From Leifsonia sp. NPDC080035 (GTDB taxonomy: Bacteria > Actinomycetota > Actinomycetes > Actinomycetales > Microbacteriaceae), in the NCBI RefSeq assembly GCF_040050925.1, contig NZ_CP157390.1, positions 2,790,001 through 2,854,000 on the forward strand: a DNA stretch of 64,000 nt, read 5' to 3'. Positions 32,079-39,916 of this stretch are shown here, one piece after another (position 1 is the stretch's first letter; every line of letters starts with the position of its first letter). Below the pieces are notes generated by a model. It was not told the DNA's origin. It made no database searches and worked only from the letters and a program-made list of their open reading frames with translations. Position numbers and translations under genes: made by a program.

Positions 32079-34109
32079 TCAGAAACGTCCGCCGCCGCGT
32101 CTGCTGCGCGTCCCGCCGCCGCCGAAGCTGCCCGGGCTGAAGCCGCCGCCACCGCGGCCCCCGCCGCCTCCGCCCCAGCCGCCGCCACCGCCGGACCAGC
32201 CGCCTCCGCCGCCTCCGCCGCGGAGGACGGAGTCGATGAGGATGCCGCCGAGGATCGCGCCGATCGCGCCGCTGGTGCTTCCGCCGCCGGAACCGCCGAA
32301 CATCCCGCCGATCCCGCCGGTCTGGGGCTGGAACCCGCCCACATCCTGCTGGGCGAGCTGCGTCGCCTGGTCGGCGAGCTGGGCCGCGCGCTGCGCCTGC
32401 GCCAGAGCGGCCACCGGGTCGGTCGTGGCGGTCTGCTCCGCCTGCGCGACGAGCCGGCCGGCCTCGGCGAGCCTGGTGCGGGCCTCGGCCCCGACGGCGC
32501 CCCGGCGCGCGGTGATGAAGTCCTCGCAGGCGGACACGTGCGCCTTGGCAGTGACGAGCGTCTGCTGCAGGGCGGACGCCGCGCGCTGCTGCTGCGCCCG
32601 CGCGTCCCTGACGCCCTGCAGCACGCCGTCGATGGACCGGTTCGCCGCGTCCAGGCGCTGGGCGATCTCGAGTGGGTTCACCCGGCCCGCCGCCAGCTTC
32701 GCCTTCACGTCGGCGAGGGTCTGCTCGGTGCCGGCGACCGCACCGGACACCGTGCCGCCCGGGTCGCCGGCCGCCGCGATCGTGCGGGCCTCCGCGAGGT
32801 CGCTCTCCAGTTCCGGGATGGTGGCGTCGATGCTCTGCTGGCTGGCGGCCAGGTCGGTGCCGAGCCGGTCCACCGCGTCCAGCAGCAGGGCCGCCTGGTC
32901 GACGGACTCCTCCGCGGCGCGCACGCCGACGGCGGCGGCGCTCGCCTCGCCGGCGTCCGCCCTCTGCTTCGCCGCCGCGAGGGCGGTCTCGGCGAAGGCG
33001 AGTCGCTGCTGGGACTGCTCGATATTGTCGGCGACCGTCGCGAGGGACGCGTCGGTGTAACGCTGCGCGAGCCCCGCGAGCGTCCCCTTCGCCTGATCCT
33101 GCCTGCCGTGCAGCTCGGTCACGCGCTGCGCGATCTCGGCGCTCGCCTCCGGGATGCGCTTCTCCAGCGCCCGCAGTTCGTCGAACGCGTCGGCCTGCTT
33201 GTCGAGCGCTTCGTTCGCCGCGGCGCACAGCTGCACGATGCGGATGTTCCACTCGCGGCGCTGCTCGTCGGTGTCCGGCTCCGCGTCGTCCAGCTTCTGC
33301 TTGATCCGGAACGCCTCCGTGAGCTGCTGCTTCGCCCCGTCCAGCGCTGCCTGGAAGGGCACGACCGCGTCCGCGCCGTATTGCGCCGTCGCGAAGCCCA
33401 GCTCCTCCTCGCTGGTGCGGACCGCGTCGTCGGTCTGCACCAGGGCGGAGCCCGCGCGGCGCTCCAGGTCCGCGATCGGCTGGGTCTGCAGCTCGCTCTG
33501 CGGGGCCTGTTTCGCCGCCGTCTTGGAGCGTCCGCGTCCCCGCACCAGGACGAACACCACGATGCCGATCACGATCACCCCGGCCAGGAACACCCAGAAG
33601 AAGACGCCGCCTCCGCCTCCACCGCCGACGGCGTTGCCGAGACCATCCGCTGCGGCGACGGCGGCGCCCGCCCAGTCGCCGGCGTGCAGCTTCGGCTCGA
33701 TGTCGTCCCGCTCGATCTGAGAGAGCTGGTCCTCGCTGACCGGACCGCTGTCGTCGCCGCTCAGGTAGTAGGCGCGGCCGTCCGTTGCGACGGCGAGGAG
33801 GTAGTCCGTCGGGCCGAGGTTGTTGCGGGCCGCGGTCTCGTTGGCCCAGTCCGCTGCGTCGGCCGGGTTCGTGAAGCGGTCGACGTAGACCACGTACAGG
33901 TCGATCTTGTGCCCGCTGTACAGCGATGCCGCGGCGTCGTCGATCTTCTCGGTGTCGCCGGGGGAGAGGACGCCGGCCTGGTCGAGAACGTGACCGGAGC
34001 CGAGATCCACGGGGTCGGCGGCCATCGCGGCCGGTGCTGCTCCGAGGACCACGCCGGTCAGCAGACCGGCCGTCATCAGGAACCCCGCCACGAAACGCCT
34101 CACGCCCAT
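32079..34109 (-). CDS. TPM-domain protein with coiled-coil region and Gly-rich C-terminus
   Basis: This 676-aa protein starts with a signal peptide (to about residue 31, AAPAAMAA). A TPM/Psb32-type domain follows (about 33-155, opening VLDQAGVLSPGDTEKIDDAA). A membrane span at about 166-192 leads to a long Ala/Gln-rich helical region (about 200-610). The last 70 residues are Gly/Ser-rich with repeated GGGGGWGGG-like runs ending in TRSRRGGGRF. The TPM domain should face outside and the coiled-coil and Gly-rich tail the cytosol, where they could meet PspA encoded next door. The function is not established; a membrane-stress sensor role is inferred from the pairing. Confidence 0.82.
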   Translation of the reverse strand: MGVRRFVAGFLMTAGLLTGVVLGAAPAAMAADPVDLGSGHVLDQAGVLSPGDTEKIDDAAASLYSGHKIDLYVVYVDRFTNPADAADWANETAARNNLGPTDYLLAVATDGRAYYLSGDDSGPVSEDQLSQIERDDIEPKLHAGDWAGAAVAAADGLGNAVGGGGGGGVFFWVFLAGVIVIGIVVFVLVRGRGRSKTAAKQAPQSELQTQPIADLERRAGSALVQTDDAVRTSEEELGFATAQYGADAVVPFQAALDGAKQQLTEAFRIKQKLDDAEPDTDEQRREWNIRIVQLCAAANEALDKQADAFDELRALEKRIPEASAEIAQRVTELHGRQDQAKGTLAGLAQRYTDASLATVADNIEQSQQRLAFAETALAAAKQRADAGEASAAAVGVRAAEESVDQAALLLDAVDRLGTDLAASQQSIDATIPELESDLAEARTIAAAGDPGGTVSGAVAGTEQTLADVKAKLAAGRVNPLEIAQRLDAANRSIDGVLQGVRDARAQQQRAASALQQTLVTAKAHVSACEDFITARRGAVGAEARTRLAEAGRLVAQAEQTATTDPVAALAQAQRAAQLADQATQLAQQDVGGFQPQTGGIGGMFGGSGGGSTSGAIGAILGGILIDSVLRGGGGGGGWSGGGGGWGGGGGGRGGGGFSPGSFGGGGTRSRRGGGRF

Positions 34110-34234
34110 GCATCGACCCTTTCGAGGTTTCCTGTCACCAAGCCGAGTCTATTGACGGCCCCGGACGCTGTCACTGTTGCGGGCTGTTACGCGTGCGGCT
34201 GCGGGACGCGGGCACGCGAGGCAGGATGGTCGAC

Positions 34235-34969
34235 ATGTCCGAGGCCCTCCGCACGCTCGCCGTCGTCGAGGCGACGCGCTTCCGCGGGCACGATCCGGCG
34301 TATCACGCGTACGTGCAGATCCTGGTCGGACGGGTGATCGCCGGAGCGCAGGAGCAGGGCTGGACGGTCGTCCGGCTCGCCGCCGACCAGGGCGCGGAGG
34401 CACTCCTCGCCCGCACCGAGCGCGCGGACGGCGTCGTGATCGTCGGGGGAGAGGACATCGCACCGCGCTTCTACGGAGGCGCGCAGGGGTACCCGGGCGA
34501 GAGCCGTCACCTGGAGGTCGCGGACGAGGCCCAGCTTCGCCTCGCGCGCCGGGCCGTCGAGCGCGGCATCCCGCTGCTCGGCATCTGCCGCGGCCTGCAG
34601 ATCGTGAACGTCGCGCTGGGCGGCACGCTGGTCCAGGACCTCGGAGAGAGCGTTCACGTCAACCGCGGAGTGCCGATCCCGGAGGTGCTGACGACGCATC
34701 CCGTTCTCCTGGAGCCGGGAAGCCGCGTGGAGGCGCTGCTCGGCGCCACGGTCGCCGACGTCCGCAGCGCCCACCACCAGGCGGTGGATGCCCTCGGCGC
34801 CGGGCTGGTCGTCACGGGCCGCGCCCCCGACGGACACATCGAGGCGATCGAGCACGAGAGCGCCCCGGTGCTCGCGGTGCAGTGGCACCCCGAGGACCCG
34901 GCCGCGCCGGCCGGCCAGCTGGACGCGCTGCTCGGTGCGTTGCGGCTGCGGGTCGCCGCCGCGGCCTGA
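34235..34969 (+). CDS. Class I glutamine amidotransferase-like gamma-glutamyl hydrolase (peptidase C26)
   Basis: This 244-aa protein has the C26 fold. The nucleophile Cys118 is in LLGICRGLQ, the histidine and glutamate of the triad are in VQWHPED, and VIVGGEDIAPRFYGG is in the N-terminal half. Members such as PuuD split gamma-glutamyl-GABA or related gamma-glutamyl amides in polyamine catabolism. A puu-type operon is absent, so the substrate is open. The ATG at 34235 is preferred because AGGA lies 8 nt upstream; an ATG nine bases earlier is possible. It ends before a palindrome and the convergent pcm gene. Confidence 0.85.
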   Translation: MSEALRTLAVVEATRFRGHDPAYHAYVQILVGRVIAGAQEQGWTVVRLAADQGAEALLARTERADGVVIVGGEDIAPRFYGGAQGYPGESRHLEVADEAQLRLARRAVERGIPLLGICRGLQIVNVALGGTLVQDLGESVHVNRGVPIPEVLTTHPVLLEPGSRVEALLGATVADVRSAHHQAVDALGAGLVVTGRAPDGHIEAIEHESAPVLAVQWHPEDPAAPAGQLDALLGALRLRVAAAA

Positions 34970-34994
34970 GCCGCGTCGGCCGCTTGCACGGTCG

Positions 34995-35084
34995 CCGCAT
35001 CCGGAGATTCGGGGCGACACGCCGCCGCACGCTCCGTCGTTCCGGTGATGTGACGCGAAGCGCGGCATATCTCCGGAGTTGCGG
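34995..35084. repeat. Intergenic palindrome (same family as 16664-16731), between convergent genes
   Basis: CCGCATCCGGAGAT at 34995-35008 pairs with 35069-35084 (ATCTCCGGAGTTGCGG) with a 2-nt bulge. The loop of about 60 nt contains GCGACACGCCGC, the same 12-mer as in the loop at 16682-16713, which suggests one repeat family. It lies between the ends of the C26 hydrolase and pcm genes. Confidence 0.55.
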
Positions 35085-35104
35085 AGGTGAGCAGGACGCC
35101 CGTC

Positions 35105-35722
35105 TCAGGCCGGCCAGCCCGCGTCCCCGACGAGCGGCACGAAGGCGACACCGCCGAGGTTGGTCTCCCGCAGGCTGCGATCGGGCAGCAGCTCGAAGGC
35201 CGCCAGCCGCTGCATCCCGCCCGGACGCCCGACCGGCATGACGATCCGGCCTCCCGGCTTCAGCTGCTCCACGAGCGCGGGCGGCACGGACGGCCCGGTC
35301 GCGGCCACCAGGATGGCGTCGTACGGCGCGCGCGCAGGCCAGCCGAGCGTGCCGTCGCCGGTCTCAACGTCCACGCGGAAACCGAGCGCCTCGAGCGTCG
35401 CCGCTGCCGACAGCGCCAGCCCGGGATGCCGCTCGACGCTGACGACGTGCAACGCCAGCTCGGCCGCGACCGCCGCCGCGTAACCCGAGCCGGTGCCGAT
35501 GTCGAGGACGCTGTCCTCCGGGCCGATCCGCGCGGCCTCCAGCATCAGGGCGACGATGTACGGCTGGCTGATCGTCTGACCATCGCCGATCGGGAGCGGG
35601 TGGTCCTCGTAGGCGTACGGTGCGGAGCGCTCCGGCACGAACTCGTGGCGCGGGACGCGTCCCATCGCACCGAGGACCCTCTGGTCCCGGATCCCGCGGG
35701 GGACGAGCTGCTCCTCGACCAT
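35105..35722 (-). CDS. pcm: Protein-L-isoaspartate O-methyltransferase
   Basis: This 205-aa enzyme methylates isoaspartyl residues in damaged proteins using SAM. Motifs: VPRHEFVPE, the substrate-binding segment GDGQTISQPYIVALM, and the SAM loop VLDIGTGSGYAAAVAAE. The first usable start is ATG at 35722 (MVEEQL), but the upstream in-frame residues LTDRDYEAERRR look like genuine family N-terminus and begin at a CTC codon with no ATG/GTG/TTG between it and the kinase gene's end. The true start may therefore be non-canonical. It is the last gene of the sugar operon by position, 37 nt after the kinase stop. Confidence 0.85.
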   Translation of the reverse strand: MVEEQLVPRGIRDQRVLGAMGRVPRHEFVPERSAPYAYEDHPLPIGDGQTISQPYIVALMLEAARIGPEDSVLDIGTGSGYAAAVAAELALHVVSVERHPGLALSAAATLEALGFRVDVETGDGTLGWPARAPYDAILVAATGPSVPPALVEQLKPGGRIVMPVGRPGGMQRLAAFELLPDRSLRETNLGGVAFVPLVGDAGWPA

Positions 35723-35759
35723 CCGCCTGCGCTCGGCTTCGTAGTCCCTGTCCGTGAGG

Positions 35760-36752
35760 CTATTGAACCACCGCGGCCGGTCGCTCCTGAAGGCTCGAAA
35801 CCGCGACGGAGCGTGCGGCGGCGTCGGCGCCGGCGGCCTCCAGCGCGAGCAGTGCCGCGCCCAGGATCGGCGCAGCGGTGACGAGCTCGATCCGCGCGAG
35901 CGGCGCACGCTCCGCGAGCCCACGCTCGATGCCGCCCATCAGCCGAGCGTCGCCGGAACCGACGATGCCGCCGCCGAGGACGACGGGGACGGGACGGCCG
36001 AGCAGGTCGAGACGGCGCAGGGTCGTCGCGGCGAACGCGACGATCTCCTCCGCCTGGCGATCGACGAGTGAGGCCGCGACCGCGTCGCCGTCCCTGGCCG
36101 CAGCGAACACCGACGGGGCGATCTGCGCGAGCTCTGCGTTCGGGATGCGCCCGAAGTGCAGCGCCTCGATCACGTCCTGCACCTCGTCCAGCCCGTAGAC
36201 CTCGGGGATGAGCGCGGCCAGCGCCGTCGCCGGGCCCCGGCCGTCGACCGCGCGCGCCGCGTGCCACAACGCCTGCTCGCCGAGGTGCCAGCCGCCTCCC
36301 CAGTCGCCGGAGGTCATCCCGAGCGACGGGTAGCGCACGACGGCGCCGTCCGCGCGCACGCCGACGCAGTTGATCCCGGTGCCGCAGACCACCGCGACGG
36401 CGTCCGGCTCGCTGGTGCCCGCGCGCAGCAGCGCGAACAGGTCGTTGTCGACGATCGCGTCGGCCCAGGCGTAGCCGGAGATGCCGTCGCGGAACGCCGC
36501 GACCTCGGCGGGAAGGTCGAGCCCGGAGAGGTAGATCGCGGCGGCGGCGAGCGGCCGGTCGCCGGTCTGCGCGAGCAGCCGCTCGATGAGGTCGTCGACG
36601 AGCCCGGCCGCCTCGGTCATCCCGATGATGTGCGGGCTGGAGGTGCCGCCGCGTGCCGTCGCGATCACGGTGCCGTCGAGCTCCAGCGCCACCGCGTCGG
36701 TCTTCGAGCCGCCGCCGTCGACGGCGACCACGATCGGTCGCTGATCGCTCAC
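35760..36752 (-). CDS. BadF/BadG-type ATPase, N-acetylglucosamine kinase-like
   Basis: This 330-aa sugar kinase of the ASKHA fold has phosphate-1 VVAVDGGGSKTDAV, the region VVCGTGINCVGV, SGDWGGGWHLGEQAL near residue 145, and adenosine motif PVVLGGGIVGSG near 285. It resembles eukaryotic-type NagK and bacterial MurK/GlcNAc kinases. It should phosphorylate an amino sugar or glucose at C6 with ATP. The GTG at 36752 overlaps the stop of the GH4 gene by 4 nt (GTGA). Together with GH4 and the ABC importer it forms a pathway for an intracellularly phosphorylated sugar or disaccharide. Confidence 0.85.
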   Translation of the reverse strand: MSDQRPIVVAVDGGGSKTDAVALELDGTVIATARGGTSSPHIIGMTEAAGLVDDLIERLLAQTGDRPLAAAAIYLSGLDLPAEVAAFRDGISGYAWADAIVDNDLFALLRAGTSEPDAVAVVCGTGINCVGVRADGAVVRYPSLGMTSGDWGGGWHLGEQALWHAARAVDGRGPATALAALIPEVYGLDEVQDVIEALHFGRIPNAELAQIAPSVFAAARDGDAVAASLVDRQAEEIVAFAATTLRRLDLLGRPVPVVLGGGIVGSGDARLMGGIERGLAERAPLARIELVTAAPILGAALLALEAAGADAAARSVAVSSLQERPAAVVQ

Positions 36753-38008
36753 TTCGCCCACGCCAGGTGCTCCCGATTGCCGGCGATCAGCAGGTCGGTC
36801 AGCTTCTCCGCCCGCTCGTACTGGCCGACGAGGGGATGCGCGAGCATCGCGCGCAGCACCCGGTCGCGTCCGCCGTGCACCGCCGCGTCGAGCGCGAGCC
36901 GCTCGTAGCCGGCGACGTGACCGATGAGCCCGGCCAGGTCGGCCGGCAGCGGCTCGATCGGAAGGGCGCGGACACCATCCGCGCCGACGGTCGCCGACAC
37001 TTCGATCACGTGGTCGTCGGGCAGGAACGGAAGCGAGCCGTCGTTGCGCAGGTTCACGACCTGCACGTCGCCGCGGTCGCCGGTCAGCGACGCGATCAGG
37101 TCGACGGCCGCCTCCGAATAGAAGGCGCCGCCGCGCTGGGCGAGCTGCTCCGGCTTGGTGTCGACGGACGGGTCGGCGTACAGGTCGAGCAGCTCGTGCT
37201 CCACCTTCCGCACCGCCTCCGCGCGGGTCGGCGCATTCAGCTGCTCCCGGAGCACCTCGTCGTGCGCGTAGTAGTAGCGCAGGTAGTAGCTGGGCACGCT
37301 GCCGAGCAGCGAGATGAGCGACGCGGGCAGCTCGATCTCCTCGGCCAGCTCGCCGAGGTGGGCGCCGAGCAGGTCGGGGAGCCTGTCGATGCCGCCGACG
37401 GCGACGGACCGCTCCCAGGTGAGGTGGTTGAGCCCGACGTGCCCGAGCGCGACCTCGGTGTGATCGACGCCGAGGAGCTTCGCGAACCGGCGCTGGAAGC
37501 CGATGGCCACGTTGCAGAGGCCCACCGCACGGTGCCCCTCCTGCAGCAGCGCGCGGGTGACGATGCCGACGGGATTGGTGAAGTCGACGATCCACGCGCC
37601 CGGCTTGGCGTGCCTGCGGACGACGTCGGCCACGTTCAGGACGACGGGAACGGTCCGCAGCGCCTTCGCGAAGCCGCCCGGCCCGGTGGTCTCCTGGCCG
37701 ATGCAGCCGCACTCGTGCGGGAACGTCTCGTCGCCCTGGCGGGCGTCCTGCCCGCCGACACGCAGCTGGATCAGCACCGCGTCCGCGTCGGAGACACCCG
37801 CCACGAGGTCGCTGGTGGGCACGATGCGCCCGGGGTGCCCGGCCGCCCGGAACATCCGCTCGCTCATCCCGCCCACCAGGCGCAGCCGGTCGGGGTCGGT
37901 GTCGACGAGCCAGAGCTCCTCGATCGGCAGCAGCTCGCGCAGCCGCGCGAAGCCGTCGATGAGCTCGGGGGTGTAGGTGGATCCGCCACCCACGACTGCC
38001 AGTTTCAC
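36749..38008 (-). CDS. GH4-family 6-phospho-beta-glucosidase-like glycosidase
   Basis: This 419-aa enzyme of glycoside hydrolase family 4 starts with the NAD loop VVGGGSTYTPELIDG. The GQETTGPGGFAKALR segment, the metal-binding Cys in GLCNVAIG and the histidine region LGHVGLNHLTW follow. GH4 enzymes cleave (usually phosphorylated) disaccharides by an NAD+/Mn2+ redox-elimination mechanism. In this operon the import is by an ABC system that does not phosphorylate, so either the kinase next door acts on the disaccharide or this member tolerates unphosphorylated substrate. GTG at 38008; 3 nt after the permease stop region. Confidence 0.9.
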   Translation of the reverse strand: MKLAVVGGGSTYTPELIDGFARLRELLPIEELWLVDTDPDRLRLVGGMSERMFRAAGHPGRIVPTSDLVAGVSDADAVLIQLRVGGQDARQGDETFPHECGCIGQETTGPGGFAKALRTVPVVLNVADVVRRHAKPGAWIVDFTNPVGIVTRALLQEGHRAVGLCNVAIGFQRRFAKLLGVDHTEVALGHVGLNHLTWERSVAVGGIDRLPDLLGAHLGELAEEIELPASLISLLGSVPSYYLRYYYAHDEVLREQLNAPTRAEAVRKVEHELLDLYADPSVDTKPEQLAQRGGAFYSEAAVDLIASLTGDRGDVQVVNLRNDGSLPFLPDDHVIEVSATVGADGVRALPIEPLPADLAGLIGHVAGYERLALDAAVHGGRDRVLRAMLAHPLVGQYERAEKLTDLLIAGNREHLAWAK

Positions 38009-38011
38009 GCG

Positions 38012-38935
38012 CTATCCCTTCACGCCGGTGAGTGTGATGCCCTCCACGAAGACGCGTTGGGCGAAGAAGAAGATGATGACGACCGGCACGGTGACGAGCA
38101 TCGTCATCGCCATGGTCAGCCCCCAGTCGGTGCCGTGGACGCCCCGGAACGAGGCGAGCCCGTAGGCGACCGGCCACGAAGCCGGGTTCTCCGAGGTGTA
38201 GAGCAGGGGACCGTAGTAGTCGTTCCACGAGTTGAAGAACATGAAGATCGCGGTCGCCGCGATCCCCGGCTTCGCCATCGGCAGCACGACCCTCCAGAGC
38301 ACGCCGAACTCGCCGTTGCCGTCGATCCGGGCGGCGTCCGAGTACTCGGTCGGGATCGTCAGGAAGAACTGCCGCAGCAGGAAGATCGAGAACGCGTCGC
38401 CGAGCAGGTTCGGCAGGATGAGCGGCCAGAGCGTGCCGGTCAGGCCGAGCTGCGACCACATCACGTAGATCGGGATGGCCGTCACCTGCGGCGGCAGCAG
38501 CATCGCGATGATGATCGCGGTGAACAGCACGCCGGAGCCGCGGAAGCGGATCTTGGCGAGCGCGTACGCGGCCGGCACCGAGGAGATCAGCATGAACGCG
38601 GTGGCGAGCACGGCGTACATCGCCGAGTTCGCGAACCACTGCGCGAGCGGCACCGTCGTGAAGACGGTCACATAGTTCTTCCACTCGAACGGCTGCGGCC
38701 AGAGCGACGCGGTGAGCGTCTGCGTGCTCGACATCAGCGAGGTCAGCAGCACGAACACCACCGGCGCGATGAACAGCACGGCGAGCACGATCAGTACGGC
38801 GTGCTCGGCGATCCAGCCGAGGATGCGCCGGGTGCGCAGCGAGCGCGGCGAGCGGATCCGGCGCTGCGGTGGAGCGGCTCGGCCGGCGGAGCCGGAAGGG
38901 GCCGGCCGGACGGGGGCAGAGGTCGCTGAGGTCAT
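38012..38935 (-). CDS. CUT1 ABC sugar permease (MalG-like)
   Basis: This 307-aa permease has an Arg/Pro-rich cytosolic N-terminus and six hydrophobic spans. The EAA loop is EYSDAARIDGNGEFGVLWRVVLPMAKPGI (the conserved EAA---G---------I-LP pattern) at about residues 205-235, which contacts the ATPase. The end ITLTGVKG is typical of MalG-type proteins. The ATG at 38935 overlaps the stop of the upstream permease by 4 nt. The matching ATPase (MsiK/MalK type) is not in the window; actinobacteria often share one ATPase across sugar importers. Confidence 0.92.
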   Translation of the reverse strand: MTSATSAPVRPAPSGSAGRAAPPQRRIRSPRSLRTRRILGWIAEHAVLIVLAVLFIAPVVFVLLTSLMSSTQTLTASLWPQPFEWKNYVTVFTTVPLAQWFANSAMYAVLATAFMLISSVPAAYALAKIRFRGSGVLFTAIIIAMLLPPQVTAIPIYVMWSQLGLTGTLWPLILPNLLGDAFSIFLLRQFFLTIPTEYSDAARIDGNGEFGVLWRVVLPMAKPGIAATAIFMFFNSWNDYYGPLLYTSENPASWPVAYGLASFRGVHGTDWGLTMAMTMLVTVPVVIIFFFAQRVFVEGITLTGVKG

Positions 38936-39915
38936 TGCGCGCCTTCCGGGGTGAACGCCTTGAACCGGCGCAGGAGCAGGATGAGCACGAACGCGGCCAC
39001 GATGAACAGCAGCACGGCGAGCGCCGACGCGTAGCCGAGCTGGTAGGTGCCGAAGCCGCGGACGTAGAGCCACTGGGTGTAGGTCAGGAGCGAGCCGTCC
39101 GGGTAGCCGAGCGTGTTGCCGATGCCTTCGCCGACGACCGCCTTGCCGCTGGCGACGGAGGAGGCGACCGCCGCCTCCGTGAAGTACTGGATCGCCGCGA
39201 TCACCCCCGTCACCGCGGCGAACAGCAGGACGGGCGCGATGCTCGGCAGCGTCACGTAGCGCACCTTCTGCACGCCGTTCGCGCCGTCCAGGCCCGCGGC
39301 CTCGTACTGCTCGCGCGGCACATCCAGCAGGGCGGCGAGGAAGATGATCATGATGTCGCCCATCACCCAGATGCCGAGCAGCACCAGCGAGGGCTTCGAC
39401 CAGGCCGGATCGTTGAACCAGAGCGGACCCTTGATGCCGAACCAGGCGAGCACCTGGTTGACGGGACCGGTGCCCGGGTTGAACAGGAACACGAACGCGA
39501 CAACGCTCGCGACCGGCGGCACCAGAGCCGGCAGGTAGAACACCGTCCGCCAGAAGCCGGATGCGCGCCGCGCGCGGGCAAGGAGACCTGCGATGATCAG
39601 CGCGAACGCCGTCTTCACCGGCACCCAGATCACGACGAACCACAGGGTGTTCAGCGTCGCCAGCCAGACGTTCGGGTCCTGCGTGAACAGGTACTGGTAG
39701 TTGCGCAGGCCGATCCACTGCGGAGGGGAGACCAGGTCGAACCGGGTGAACGAGTAGTAGAGGGAGGCGATCAGCGGGTACACGAAGAAGATCGCGAGGC
39801 CGAGCAGCGCCGGCGCGAGCAGCGCCAGCGTCACCAGGTTGCGGCGCCTCCGCGAGCGGGAGGGGCGCGCGGGGCGGGCGGTCGCCCGCCCCGCGCTCTG
39901 TGCGGTGGTGGTCAC
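38932..39915 (-). CDS. CUT1 ABC sugar permease (MalF-like)
   Basis: This 327-aa membrane protein starts with a basic tail RSRRRRNL before the first span, then six spans. The EAA loop YEAAGLDGANGVQKVRYVTLPSIAPVL is at about residues 200-226, and a FKAFTPEGAQ C-terminus closes it. These are marks of MalF-type permeases of oligosaccharide importers. The GTG start at 39915 lies next to the binding-protein stop (39917-39919), so translation is coupled. It works with the MalG-like protein and the lipoprotein encoded upstream. Confidence 0.92.
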   Translation of the reverse strand: MTTTAQSAGRATARPARPSRSRRRRNLVTLALLAPALLGLAIFFVYPLIASLYYSFTRFDLVSPPQWIGLRNYQYLFTQDPNVWLATLNTLWFVVIWVPVKTAFALIIAGLLARARRASGFWRTVFYLPALVPPVASVVAFVFLFNPGTGPVNQVLAWFGIKGPLWFNDPAWSKPSLVLLGIWVMGDIMIIFLAALLDVPREQYEAAGLDGANGVQKVRYVTLPSIAPVLLFAAVTGVIAAIQYFTEAAVASSVASGKAVVGEGIGNTLGYPDGSLLTYTQWLYVRGFGTYQLGYASALAVLLFIVAAFVLILLLRRFKAFTPEGAQ

Positions 39916-39916
39916 G

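Noticed and set aside
1733..35084. CRISPR-like repeat array from the dispersed palindromes
   Set aside because: Copies are isolated, far apart and not spaced by short unique spacers; no cas genes are present.
35760..38684. A single 974-codon frame suggesting a fusion upstream of the kinase
   Set aside because: The upstream part is a shadow of the GH4 and permease genes in another frame; the kinase has its own GTG at 36752 in a 4-nt overlap.
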